Notes: generated by a model from the sequence alone, not told the origin. A DNA stretch of 64,000 nucleotides from Agrocybe praecox (GCA_964017145.1 OZ024851.1:744001-808000); one strand, 5' to 3'; shown: positions 1 to 11,904, numbered from the stretch's first letter. Numbers and translations are program-made.

Positions 1-253
1 ACCTGTGTTGATACTACCTTTAGAGCCCCACCCGAAACTGAGCACACCGCCGACCGCCTGCAAGATATTCGAGGCGATTAGGCAGACAAAATAGGTGTAG
101 GTATGTGGATTCTTGAACGTGTTGCGTTGTGGACGATTGAACTGCGAAGGAGTAAATCGATGTGCCTCTACATTTACTTGTGGGAGAACGCACCACAAAG
201 AATAGGATAATAGACAGAAGAGATATCAGGGCTGCCAATGCGGTTATCTGCAT
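1..253 (-). CDS. Partial G protein-coupled receptor (5' part), runs off left edge
   Basis: A seven-transmembrane receptor is inferred, of the Git3/cAR-like type common in Agaricomycetes. On the minus strand an ATG at 253 begins a hydrophobic segment (ALAALISLLSIILFFV, first membrane helix). A 51-nt intron (GTGCGT...TTCGCAG, about 185-135) restores the frame, giving FNRPQRNTFKNPHTY, then a second hydrophobic segment and the family-like run LQAVGGVLSFGW followed by NTG. The remaining helices lie beyond base 1. An upstream coding exon cannot be excluded, because the first ATG sits directly before the helix with almost no N-terminal tail. The family assignment rests on the helix 1/loop/helix 2 pattern and is an inference; ligand and partner are unknown. 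Confidence 0.6.
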
Positions 254-1686
254 GCAGGTTAAATTCTCTGCGATTGAACAGACTAATCAAGACGTACGAT
301 GACCCCGATTTTCTCTCCTTCAAGATAAGAGTGCAGCGTTTCGATAGGTACTGAAATGGCCATTCTTCGATTGTACGATAGTTTATAAGGTCATAAACGA
401 GTGGAATTTGGATGGTTCCTGTCCTTCCCAACAAGTACAAAAGCGAGAATGAAAATGAGAAAAACGGATCCTGAAGGTCGTTAGCGACGTGATTACCCGT
501 ATACCAGATTACGACTCACCAAGAGAAAAAGAAAAAGGCTGAGAAAAGATCCTCCTTAGCGACTCGAAGGACGAAAGAGATGGAAAAAGAGGGTGAAGCC
601 AGCTCGATGTCCGGAAAGGAAGAGAGAGCCTCTAAAAGGTCTGTTGATTTGACAAGACAAGAGGGTCAGTAGTCAAAACACGAGTAGCTACCGACCAACA
701 AGACACCGTCTGTGGAAACCAGCGACACCAGTCAGAAGTATGTGGGAGCTTGGGACGACACAACACTGATTATAGAGAAGATCAATCGAGGTATGACATG
801 AACATCTGTCAGATGTTGCACAATCTGTTCCCAGAGATTATCAAAGCTATTTGTGCTTTCCCGACTCAGTTCGTGCGAGCTTTACAGATATCTTGTGCAT
901 TGCCGAATGTATATCTTGACTCGTTGAAAGAAAAGCAGACATAAACTGAGGGGCTAAGTCTTGTCAGGCTTATGACGCACGCAGGGAGAAAGTGGTGGAG
1001 TAGAAGTGTTACGGTTGCAACAAATACGTTTGGCGGGAGCTGACCTGAGTTGACGTGGAGAACTAGTCGCATCAAAGGTATGACATATGCGGGACCTCGG
1101 GGATGACCGAGTCTCGCCAAGGATAAAATCGAGGGTGTTGCGAGGGTGAGCCATTTCATTGATATGTATCATGATTCGTCCACAGGCCAAAGTGTTCTCG
1201 AAAAGACTTCTCCTGGCATCCATGGACCAAGCCTGCATTGTGACAAGTAAATGTTAGTCGATAACACAGTGAAAACGATAGATTTAACGTTCTTGTGCAG
1301 TGTGATGTGCCAATGCCGGAATGGTCTCGATTGAGGTTCTAGAGATACTCTGAACAAGAAAAACAAAGCTGGAATATTCTCCAAACCCGAAGTCCCAGAG
1401 ATTAGCTCAGGTTCGAGAGATTTTAGATCTCACCGTCGGCACACATTCCCGCGAAAGGAATCTTATGTCAAACCAGATGTATACATGGTAGAGGCCAGAG
1501 TCCAGACAGCAGCTTTGTTGAGCTTATGTGACATTTTGTGAGGGCAAAGGGAAAGTGACGCGCTGTGACGCGCACTACCGCACTAGTACTCTATATGGAA
1601 AGTACTTGACAGAAACAAATTAACTACGGCTGTGACTTGCCTACCTTTACGCGCTCCCTCTTATTCGACGGGATATCCTCTCGAGG
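254..1686. other. Intergenic, no supported gene
   Basis: I see no spliced or unspliced reading frame with recognisable content here. It separates the divergently oriented GPCR fragment and the first NTPase gene. The last 40 bases before 1687 resemble the corresponding upstream bases of the second NTPase copy (about 11407-11445, minus strand), so the duplication extends slightly into the promoter. Confidence 0.5.
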
Positions 1687-4600
1687 ATGATGGGAACTCA
1701 CGAACTCAAACTTACGCAGATCGGAAAGTACCTTTACTCTTTGGCCGATTCCGTTGTTCTCGACCCTCCCATTTCATCACTGAACAAGCCAAACGCTGAA
1801 TCCCTCAGACAACGTTTCAACAGCATCAGGACTAGAGTCACAGGCATAAGCGATGACGATGCTCGGCTCTTGTTGATGGGGCAGGATACCTTCATGGGCA
1901 TTTTGGGTATCATGGATGCCAGGAGGCTAGACGAAAACAAATTTGAGGATGCAATGGATAAATCTTTCCAGGAGAAAGATTTTTCACCGGTTTTGAGACT
2001 ATTTGGTGAGGGACATCATCGTCACGATTAACGACAAATGTTGACTGGTGATATTTAGTGGAGAGTGGATTGTACGAAGATCCTGATCTCTCGGAAATGA
2101 TCCCCGAAGGCAAGTAATGGGTCTCGCTTCAGGATGATTTTGAGTTAAACTGCGTTGTACTTATTTCTAGTGGCTCTTAACAGTGAGTAGTCCTGATACA
2201 ATTGCTCGGCTAAAATTTATCAACCAAACCAGCGATTAAAAGCTCCTGGACAACCACATATCTGGGTGAAACCCATAAAACCCTCCTACACAATATTCAG
2301 GCTTCAATTGATCATCGGGTTTATGGGAATACCTCCACCATCGTTCAGTCATCTGGGTACGGTAAATCACGCACCGTTGACCAGATGGCGACACTGATCC
2401 CAACAATTCCCATGAATGTTCGTGCTCTCGAAGATGCAAAAAAAGGTATATCAATTCCAGCCTGTTCTTAGCTACACTCGATAACGTTCAATAGGTGCAT
2501 ATCCTCCCAGTGATGAACCCCTGGTGACGTTTTTCGGTAACTACGAATCTTTTGGAGTCCGTGCATTCCATGTATTCTTCAGGATCCTTTTCGACAAGTT
2601 CTCCCAAATTGTGGATACTGTCAAGACGGACGGAACAGGCGCTACACGAGCTGTAGGTTTGAGAAACTACCTAGAAGAAAATGGGAATAGGGACGCTCTT
2701 TACAAGGAAGTAATCAAGTCTTCTAAAGAGATTTTAGTACGTGATTTGCCTTCTAAACCGAGAATAAATTAAATTAAAACAGGAGAAGGAAGAGGGGTCG
2801 CAGGGACAACGAAAGAGACCTGTCGTTAATCATGAAGCGGCTGCCGTTGAATCTTTGCAAAAACTCATTGCAAAGCTTCCACGCTTAAAAGGAGAGGAGC
2901 AGAATGTCGAGCTGATCCTGTATGTTGACGAGGCTCAGACTTTGGTCAAAGCGAAAATCGGACGTGAAACACTGTACAGTTTAATGACCGAGGCTGCGAC
3001 GGCCTTTTCTGGTTGCAGATTTTTTATACTCTTTTTATCTACCTCCGCTCAGTTCCGCTCTCTGCCGCCACCCACACCGTTACCCTCCTCGGCGAGATAC
3101 CAGGATCCCATGGCTAACGCTCACTTCGTAGTCCCTTTCACAGAGATGCCTTTCGACTGTTATTTCCAGAGCAATAATATCATCAAGCCTACTTTAAGAC
3201 TTGTCGATTTGCAGAAACTTGATTTCATGACCCGCTTTGGTCGTCCACTGTGAGCATTAATTCCTGATAATAATCCAGCACTCATTTTTTCTTCTAGTTT
3301 CTGGGCCTATTGGGATGCAGCCAGCAAGACTAACATTTGTGACGAGCGGAGCCCCACGCAGGAGAAAATCTTCAGAGAGCTGGTAGCATCGAAACTCGTC
3401 ATAAACCGGCGGTGGGACAAGTTCAACAAATATCCAACTGCCATCCTTGCCATCCTCGACGTACTCCTCAACCTGGAGTATCAACCCCTACAAATCCACG
3501 TACAGGATCTGGCGTACGAGATGGTCGCGAGTCATATGCGCACGGCGTACACCGTCCCAGTCAGTCGTTCTCATATGGTTACAGGGTATCCATCGGAACC
3601 TATTCTAGCAATGGCAGCCATGGATCTCATATACGAAGCGAGGAACGGAGCCTCGATCTCGAATCCCCCAACTGGCGATGTAATGCTCGACATGTTTATG
3701 TCTATCAACCGAGACAAACCTGGGGCAATTGACAAAGGCGAACGCGGAGAAAACGTAGCCAAAATGTTACTTTTGCGTGCATATATGGATGCTGTGCTGA
3801 AGGATATGGACGTCAAGAAATCGAACAATATCAATATCCCGTGGTACAATGCGGTGTTCCCTCGCTACTTTTCTCAAGTGCCTTGCCGCTACCAAATACC
3901 ATGGCTTTATCTTGGAATGCAAACCGGATAACGTTACAGACGGTCAACCTCTACAAGAAGCGTTCAAAAAATTCCTGGGTTCGTTTCACGCACTTTGTCC
4001 GAGCGGCAGACGATTCCGCCATGACATCCTCTATGTCGTGGGTTGCGTATAGCAGAGGTATGGCTGTGATCGGATGGAATTCGCAGAGCGATGTAGATGT
4101 GCAATTGCCCTTCATGTTAGACAAGAACAGACTGATCAACGAAGAAAACATATCAGCCTTCCTCGTCCAGTTCAAATTGAAAGCAGCGAAATCCAATAAA
4201 ACCTCCGCTGCTGTGAATCAAGCGGACATACAGTATTTCCCTATTAAGAGCAGCCGTCGAGATGCTTTCTCTGACATCAGCAGTCGCCCAGGCGTATCGC
4301 AAGAAGATTTCCAAAAGCAGAAAAAAGCATACTATTGTCGACCTTACATATCACTTGTTATGGAGTTGGGTACCATCAAATTAATGGAAAACATTCGGGT
4401 CCGCCATGTTATCGAAGCTCTAGATGTTGTGAAGGAAACCTCTCGAACGAAGAAAGGTATTAAATCATCGCAAAATACTACAATGAAGAAAGGTCACCAC
4501 TCTCAAGGGTCTCTAGTCGACGCGCTCTCTCAGCCAAGCAGAAAACGTGAACGGACCGAGGAGCTTTTTAACCATCCCCGCTATAGCCTTTTCATTTACG

Positions 4601-4947
4601 GCTGCTCTGATACGGTGTATAATTGCATAAAACAAGAAAACGTATCCCACTACAAAAATTTACTTCTCACCGGATCGATTTTCGCTGATCATCCCGAGGA
4701 CAGGCCGATTGAACCTGTATTGCAGATGAAACCTTTTTGGCAGGCGGGATCAAGTTGCTTCTCTTGGGCGAATGAGCCGTATTTCACTGGTGGTAAAGCC
4801 ACCCAACAAACGGGACAGTCTAAAAATGAAGTCGAGACGGTAGTTGATGACGAACCAGAACCAGAAGTAATCGACACCGGAAATCACATGGATTACATGG
4901 AAATTGATACGATCTCTCTGGAAGCAGATGTTGTCCTGGGATCGTAA
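1687..4947 (+). pseudogene. P-loop NTPase with REase-like C-terminal domain, copy 1 (two frameshifts)
   Basis: Multi-exon gene of a family common in Agaricomycetes; architecture resembles Crinkler/transposon-linked NTPase-nuclease proteins (inference). Exon 1 is 1687-2005. A 12-nt microexon (2171-2182) precedes the exon with Walker A SSGYGKSRT (about 2353-2380). A Walker B-like LYVDEAQT lies near 2920-2940. The C-terminal part has GERGE..A (about 3739), HGFILECKP (about 3900), a DVDVQLP strand (about 4093) and QFK (4168-4176), a possible D...QxK nuclease core. Intron 2 (2110-2170) is GC-AG. Against copy 2 (minus, 8188-11406), this copy has one extra base near 3851-3854 and an extra A in the A-run at 3966-3971, so the long 3' frame to 4947 is out of phase with the 5' exons. 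The 3' frame stays open, so sequencing error or recent inactivation are both possible. Confidence 0.7.
3675..4055 (+). repeat. High-identity tract shared with 9000-9390 (inverted)
   Basis: Within the inverted NTPase duplication this stretch is nearly identical to the minus strand of about 9000-9390, while bases just outside (for example 3610-3670 and 4056-4140) differ much more. By eye the tract is mostly synonymous or identical, including both frameshift neighbourhoods. It looks like a gene-conversion patch; no percent identity was computed. Confidence 0.5.
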
Positions 4948-5651
4948 GACTGAAAAACACAAACTTGTATATAAGATTCTGAGTACAAATGATATTAACA
5001 CTGAAGACAGCTTCGCATCGAAAGACACGTAACCCCCTAAGCTAAAGCCACTGTAACATGTTTTTTTCAAAAATGAAATGTCCGCGCCCTGTGGCAATTA
5101 TGGAGCTCGTCAACATGGAAGGACGCTAGGGGAGTCGTTGGGCAAGAGGCTTTGCTCATGATATCGATGTACAGCCACACATCTTATCTCCTCCGCATAC
5201 TACATCAGTAAATCATGGAAAAAGACTCGTTGAGTCTGTTCACATTATTCTCTTCATAAGTCCAAGTATTGACATGGTTTTTAGGTATACCAGTGCACAC
5301 TGCACACACCCAGTCAGTTTTACAGAGGGTAAAACTTGAACCTACCCATTCAATTTCCGTGACTTTGGCCTTTAACGAGTATTCAGTGAACTCTTTTCAA
5401 CTCTTTCTTCTACTCCTCCAGTATCCATATTCAACGGTGAACATCGCAGACAACTTAAAGGTTGAAGCGCTTTAATTGAGAAAGCCAACAATGCCAGCCC
5501 GTTAAATGTTTGTCGTGCTGAGCCTGACTGCGTACGTCACGAGAGGCACGGTCCACATCTTCCATTGCCAAAATAGCTTTCATCATGAACACGAGGTTTT
5601 GGAAGCAGAGGATTCAGCTCCCTACACCTCCTCTGGTTTTTCGACGCCGCG
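4948..5651. other. Intergenic between NTPase copy 1 and HET gene
   Basis: No supported gene. It contains a small perfect hairpin (6-bp arms AGACTC/GAGTCT, 5223-5237). It must hold the 3' end of copy 1 and the promoter of the HET gene; no clear TATA box was seen near 5652. Confidence 0.45.
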
Positions 5652-7910
5652 ATGTCCAAACCCAACGTTAACGATCCGTACTTCAAGTATACACGGCTCC
5701 CTAAGAGGTGGATCCGGCTGGTCAAGATACACGACTCTTTAGTTACCCACCCTCCCCGCCACCCATCTGAGCTACAGCAAAATATACGCATATCCATTGA
5801 AGACCATGAGCTTTCCTCATGCCCTCCTTATATTGCGCTGTCTTACACGTGGGGAGAACCGACGCAAATAGCAGACCCAACATTGCGGGTTTTTACTGAA
5901 GAATTGAGGTGCTATCCTATTCTATGTGAAAGCCGCCTCCTTCGTGTCGCGCGCAACTTGCGGGATGGACTTCGTCGGCTTCGGATGAAGCAACAGGAGA
6001 GCAGGATAAATCCGGAGTTGTACTCGAGTTCTACCCTAAAAACCTGGGCTGCACTCAGTAGAGGAAAATCGGAGTTGTATTGGATTGATGCCCTTTGCAT
6101 CAATCAAGATGATGTGGATGAGCGTTCCGCCCAGGTGGCTCTGATGGGGTCGATATACAAGCAGGCCACAGCTTGTCTTATCTGGCTGGGCGAGAAGGAT
6201 GACTTTACAGGACTTGCTATGAGCACCGCGGTTAAGCTCTGGAATAAAGTGCGCCCAGGAGGACTCCCGCCACATCTATCGGTTATCGAACAAGGCAGAA
6301 TCCTCCAAGCAAGGACTCAAGAATTATTGGACTTACCTCAACCCGAATTTCAGGCTTTAATCCTCCTATTTTCAAGGACGTGGTTCTCGAGACTCTGGAT
6401 TATCCAGGAAGTCGTTCTCGCTCCCGTTGTGTGGGCTCAGTGCGGCCCATTTTTCGTCGACTTCGAATGCCTTCTGAATTTGGGAGGCTCACTCATGTTT
6501 ACAAGGGCCTTCAAGACACGCGGAGGCCCGGCGGTAACGGCATTGAAGCGACTTGGTCTGGATGTCTTAGCGCCAGATGCCTATCCCTATACCCACACAC
6601 CGATGCTCTTGAGTCAGTTAGCAGAAAGTCGAGCCAAGTTGCTACAGGGGCAAAAAAGTGACTTCATGGAAATTGCACGGATGGTTGGAACAAACAGAGC
6701 TACCGAAGCAAGAGACAGAGTTTACGGTATCCTAGGCATCACCGCTGAATTTGACGCGAAGTATGGTCAGACCTCAGTTATCACGCCAGATTACCGACAT
6801 CCAGTTGACCAAGTCTTCGTCGAGGCAGTGACGGTCGTCACTCGACAACGGAACGACTTATCCTTCTTGCTCCTTGTCTGTGAACAAAGATCGAAAATTA
6901 TTCCAGGCCTGCCATCTTGGTGTCCCGACTTCAGCTGCGGTAAATCTGGGTTGCCGTATCGAATGGGTTATGAACCGTTGAAGCAGTTATCGCCATTTCC
7001 GAAGGACAGCCCCAACGTAGAATTTCGAAACAAGCTTCTGTTTGTCGATGGGATCCGCTATGATGCTATAACTGATATACCAAGGAGAAATCCACGAGAC
7101 GTGTCAGTTCAACCTATAGCAGGACTGCTAGAACTTGCTCTTCGTCTAGACATCAACTTGGCCGACTCCTTGAATGCTTTGTGGAGGATAATTTTGATGG
7201 ACGAAATTAACATGCTCACCCCCGCGCCAGCTGTAGCAGCTCTTTTCTTTCCGGCACTCTGTCTCTGGTACCTAAGCACAGATTCCATGGAGGACGGGGG
7301 GAGTGCTCGACAAATGGCAGAAGGCATTAGACGCGAGAATGAGATTTTAAGGAGTGTAACCCAGAAGTTCCGGCAAACCAAGGCTGGTAGCTCTCTCATC
7401 CTTCCAAGTGAGAGCGTTTTAATCTCGATTGACAATGGATTGAGAAACATACCCCCATCGACAACAACCCAAGAGTTCAAAAGAGTCTGTGATCTGTTTC
7501 TTCATGACGAGCTGCACTTGATTCTTGATAATGCCAAAAGAACCGGTGTCCAAAATCAATTAAAAGAGTTGATGCAATTGGACCCGGCGCTGTCTCAGGT
7601 TCGGTACGAGGACGTACTGCGGTTCTTCGAGACAACCTTTCTGCCCACCGTCCAGTCTCGGTTTACGCGAATGTCATTTTACTCAACCAAATCTCAACAA
7701 CTGGGTGCCGTTCGGGAGCTCATTACGCCAGGCGACGAGATCTGGGTGTTACATGGCCTTGAGTTTCCTGTGGTGTTAAGGCCGAAGGGTGGTCATGTCT
7801 ACTCGTTCTGTGGTGGAACATATATCCAAGGCAACCTCATGCCTAGCAATCTGGAGCTGAGAGGGTCCACGACTGAAGCCACCTCTGTGAGAAGAATATC
7901 TATCGAATGA
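5652..7910 (+). CDS. HET-domain protein (heterokaryon incompatibility family)
   Basis: Single-exon frame of 752 residues beginning at ATG 5652. The HET signature is clear: PYIALSYTWGEP (about residues 57-68), YWIDALCINQDDVDERSAQV (about 140-160), MGSIYKQATACLIWLGE, then FSRLWIIQEVVLA. Further on, RVYGILGI and a downstream PSWCPDFS are common in this family. HET domains act in fungal non-self recognition and programmed cell death; which partner triggers this one cannot be read from the sequence. The C-terminal half has no second domain that I recognise. The frame is intact and intronless, unlike its neighbours. It sits exactly between two inverted, damaged NTPase-nuclease paralogues, which suggests a variable or conflict locus. 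Confidence 0.92.
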   Translation: MSKPNVNDPYFKYTRLPKRWIRLVKIHDSLVTHPPRHPSELQQNIRISIEDHELSSCPPYIALSYTWGEPTQIADPTLRVFTEELRCYPILCESRLLRVARNLRDGLRRLRMKQQESRINPELYSSSTLKTWAALSRGKSELYWIDALCINQDDVDERSAQVALMGSIYKQATACLIWLGEKDDFTGLAMSTAVKLWNKVRPGGLPPHLSVIEQGRILQARTQELLDLPQPEFQALILLFSRTWFSRLWIIQEVVLAPVVWAQCGPFFVDFECLLNLGGSLMFTRAFKTRGGPAVTALKRLGLDVLAPDAYPYTHTPMLLSQLAESRAKLLQGQKSDFMEIARMVGTNRATEARDRVYGILGITAEFDAKYGQTSVITPDYRHPVDQVFVEAVTVVTRQRNDLSFLLLVCEQRSKIIPGLPSWCPDFSCGKSGLPYRMGYEPLKQLSPFPKDSPNVEFRNKLLFVDGIRYDAITDIPRRNPRDVSVQPIAGLLELALRLDINLADSLNALWRIILMDEINMLTPAPAVAALFFPALCLWYLSTDSMEDGGSARQMAEGIRRENEILRSVTQKFRQTKAGSSLILPSESVLISIDNGLRNIPPSTTTQEFKRVCDLFLHDELHLILDNAKRTGVQNQLKELMQLDPALSQVRYEDVLRFFETTFLPTVQSRFTRMSFYSTKSQQLGAVRELITPGDEIWVLHGLEFPVVLRPKGGHVYSFCGGTYIQGNLMPSNLELRGSTTEATSVRRISIE

Positions 7911-8187
7911 ACTTTCAGGACACCTTGGTACACCGCGAAAATGTGTGTTACTTACAATGCAGTGTTCAACATAATCTGATATTATTGTGGGTCAAATTTT
8001 CTGTTCTAATAGTAGTATTCCAATTACGAGCTGGTACTCTTCACGCGGGTTTAGATTGTATGTTTAGCACACACATTGAACAATGTTTTTTGTTACAGTC
8101 GGACAGTCCCAGCGGCACAAATACAGGACAACATCTGCGTGCCAGAAAAAAACTCATTGTGCGCCCAACTGGCAGCTGCACTTTTGC

Positions 8188-11100
8188 TCATTCGTCGTCA
8201 CCGTCCATTTCGAATGACTCGTCTATATATTTTCCGGTGACAATTTCGTCTGGTTCGTCCGCATCCTGAGTTGCAACCTCGATTTCATTTTCAGACTGTC
8301 CCGTTTGCTGGATGGCTTTACCATGTACGAAGTACCGCTCGCCTACCCAGGAGAAGCAACTCTGCCCTGCCTGCCAATAGGGCTTCATAGCCAACAAAGG
8401 TTCAACAGGCCTCTCCGCTGGATGGTTGTACAAGAGAAATCTAGGCTGGAGCAAATCCCTGTAACGTGCTGTGTTTGATGGCGTTATGCTCTGGTATACA
8501 CGATCAGAACAACCATAGATGAAAAGACTGTAGCGAGGATGCTTAGCACGCTTTTCTGAACGTGGACTCTGAGCGGTTGGCGACGTGGACTTTGTATCGG
8601 CTCGAGACCCACCTTCCTTCAGCTGAGATTCTTGCCTTGGCTGGGTGTTATCCAAAACGTGCTTAATCAGGCGGGCTGGTACGCTCTCCTCTGGCCCGAT
8701 AGTACCTGTACCTAATTCCATAACAAGCATTACGTACGGACGACAATAATATGCTGTCTTCTGTTCCTCGAATTCGTCTTGTGATAGCCGTGAACGACTG
8801 CTGGCACTGGAGAATACATCTCGACGGCTGTCTTTTGGGGGGAAAGTAAGAAACCTGCTCTTCATCTGGTGCAACAGTTGTCTTATTGTCCCGCAATTGG
8901 AACTGGACGAGAATGGCCGACATATTTGGTTCTTCGATTATTTTGCTCCGATCTAACATGACAGGTATTTGCACATTGATATCAGCCTCCGCACCACATG
9001 CGATTATGGCCATGCTTCTGACGAACGCGACCCACGATATGGAGGATGTCATGGCGGAATCGTCTGCCGCTCGGACAAAGTGCGTGAAACGAACCCATGA
9101 ATTTTTGAACGCTTCTTGTAGAGGTTGGCCGTCTGTAACGTTATCCGGCTTGCATTCCAAGATAAAGCCATGGTATTTGGTAGCAGCAAGGCACTTGAGG
9201 AAAGTAGCAAGGGAACACCCATTGTGCGACGGGATATGGCTTGATTTGCTGACGTCCGCATCCTTCGCCACAGCATCCATATATGCGCGCAAAAGTAACA
9301 TTTTGGCTACGTTTTCTCCGCGTTAGCCTTTGTCAATTGCCCCAGGTTTGTCTCGGTCAATGAACATAAACATGTCGAACATTACATCGCCAGTCGGGGG
9401 GTATATCATTGGGATATTTCTTCTCCCTCCTGCTTCCCATATGAGATCAATGGTTGCCATCGCTAGAATAGGTTGATGGATACCCTGTAACCATATGAGA
9501 ACGACTGACTGGGACGCTGTACACCGTGCGCATATGACTGGCGACCATCTCGTAGAATAGATCCTGTACATCAACCTGTAGGGGTTGGTACTCCAGGCCC
9601 AGGAGTACATCAAGGATGGCGAGGATCGCACTTGGATTCCTGTTGAACTTGGCCCACCGCTGATTTACGAAGAGTTTCGACGCTACCATGTCTCTGAACG
9701 CATTTTCCAGAGGACCATATGTAAAACTTTTCAACTTGTTTGCTGCATCCCAATAGGTCCAGAAGCTAGAAGAAGAAGAAATGAGTGCTGAATTATTATC
9801 GGAAATTGATGCTCACAGTGGACGACCAAAGCGGGTCATGAAATCAAGTTTCTGGACATCAACAAGTTCCAAAGTAGGGTTGATGACATTACTGCTCTGC
9901 AAATAACAATCGAAAGGCATCTCTGTGAAAGGGGATACGAAGTGAGCGTTAGCCATGGGATCCTGGTATCTCGCCGAGGAGGGTAACGGTGTGAGCGGTG
10001 CCAGAGAGCGAAACAGAGCCGAGGTTGATATAAAAAGTATGAAAAATTTGCAACCAGAAAAGGCCGTCGCAGCCTCGGTCATTAAACTGTACAGTGTTTC
10101 ACGTCCAATTTTTGCGTTGGCCAAAGTCTGAGCCTCATCAACATACAGAGTCAGCTCGACATTCCGCTCCTCTCCTTTCGAGCATGGAAGCTTTGCAATG
10201 AGGTCATTCAAAGATTTAATGGCAGCCGCTGCATGACCAACGGCGGGTCCCTTTTGTTGCCCCTGATTGTGATCAATTAATCAATTCCTGGATTTTAGGC
10301 GAATAGAGAGAACAGCACATACGAAGATCTCTTCAAAAGACTTGATTACTTCCTCGTAAAAAACTTTCCTATTCCTGTTTTTTTGAAGGTAGTTTCTCAA
10401 ACCCACAGCAAGAGTAGGGCTTGTTCCATCCTTCTTGACAGTATCCACAATTTCGGCGAACTTGTCGAAAAGAATCTTGAAGAATACGTGGAATGCATGG
10501 CCAAAAGTGTTGAATTGAAGTTTTCTGAAAAACCTCACTAGAAGTTCATCACTGGGAGGATATGCGACTATTACATATCATTAACCAACATAGGTGTGAA
10601 CAGGACGGAATTTATATACCTTTGTTTGTATCATCCCGAGCGCGGACATTCATGGGAATTGTTGGAATCAGTGTCGCCATCTGGTCAACGGTGCGCGATT
10701 TACCGTACCCAGACGACTGGATGATGGTGGAGGTATTCCCATAGGCCCGATTATCAAATGAAGCCTGAATATTCCGCAGGAGGGTTTTATGGGATTCACC
10801 TAGATACGGGGTTCTCCAGGAACTTTCAATAGCTATTTTGTTTGACAATACTTAGCCGTGCAATTTAGGGGGAAAAGGGTTACTCACTGTCAAAAGCAAC
10901 TGAAGGGAATGAAGAGAAAGGGTGTCTTAGCTCAAAATCATACAAAATAGTCATCCAATAGTCACTTTCTGAGCCTTTCACGGGACGGTCAGGATCTTCG
11001 TACAATCCACTCTTCACTAATATCACCAGTCAACGTCCAACATTTGTCGTTAGTCTTGATGACATTGTCTCTCACCAAATAGTCTCAAAACCGGTGAAAA

Positions 11101-11406
11101 ATCTTTCTCCTGGATAGATTTCTTGACTGCACCCTCAAATTCGTCATCGTCTAGCCTCCTGGTATACGTGATACACAAAATGACCTTGCACATATCCTGC
11201 CCCCACATAGACCAGACCATATGCCGAGCATCATCATCGCTTATGCCTTTGTCCCTATTATTGTAACTTTCGTAACGCGATTTGAGGGATTCAGCTGCCG
11301 TCTTGTTCAATGATGTCTGAATGGGTGGGTCGCGAACATCGGAATCGGTCAAAGAGTAAAGATATTTTCCGATCTGCGTAAGTTTGAGTTCCTGGGTTTC
11401 CGCCAT
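8188..11406 (-). pseudogene. P-loop NTPase with REase-like C-terminal domain, copy 2 (nonsense plus frameshifts)
   Basis: Inverted paralogue of the gene at 1687-4947 with the same exon order: N-terminal exon from ATG 11406, 12-nt microexon, Walker A exon (SSGYGKSRT, about 10690-10720), exon from about 10575 to 10321, Walker B exon (LYVDEAQT, about 10130-10155), then the long C-terminal exon. Three lesions are visible against copy 1: a 2-base deletion near 9474, an in-frame TAA at 9323-9325 where copy 1 has GAA, and one extra G/C in the run at 8837-8842 that shifts the 3' frame. The candidate nuclease lysine is also changed: QFK of copy 1 is QFQ here (8897-8905). Because nonsense, indel and active-site change coincide, this copy is a pseudogene with good confidence; the ends are set by homology to copy 1. 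Confidence 0.78.
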
Positions 11407-11904
11407 CTTTGAATAAATATCTCGTTAAATGAGAGCGAGCGTGTAAACCTAATAATAAGAGTCAAATTCGAAGTTCAAGAATCAAACGTTCAACGTTCAA
11501 CTAAGTTTGCTCAGCGCTCGATCGAGCAACGTTCAAGCGCCGCTCCCTAGTCGAATTTCGGTGTTGACGTCACAGTTGCATAAAGTTGTGACAAAGCCCA
11601 ACAATGCTGTTGTAGTATCCGGCGGAAGGAGATAAGATCCGCTCTAATAACATCCAGCGTCGTTCATGTTGACGAGCTCCATAATCCAACAGTCGAAGAC
11701 TTGAACAACCGACAGCCCACTTGAAAAAAGATTACGCCACAAATGCTGCAAAATAAAATAAAAATGAGAATAGCAGCACGATCGAACATTCATTTGAAGA
11801 GTACATGGAGCAGTTGAAACCTGCTCTTTTCCGTTCCCATAGGTGAGTGTTTTATCCAGCTATATTATGTCCCTGGGCTCACGATTATCGTTTAGCGAGT
11901 ACAA
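11407..11904. other. Divergent intergenic region
   Basis: Lies between the start of NTPase copy 2 (minus) and the GT90 gene (plus). It contains a short direct run of GTTCAA-type hexamers around 11475-11535. No gene supported. Confidence 0.45.

Noticed and set aside
2115..2117. Apparent early TAA stop in NTPase copy 1
   Set aside because: It lies inside the GC-AG intron 2110-2170; splicing there gives a protein that aligns residue by residue with copy 2.
5223..5237. Short perfect hairpin upstream of the HET gene as an operator or terminator
   Set aside because: Six-bp arms with a three-base loop are common by chance and nothing else supports a regulatory role.
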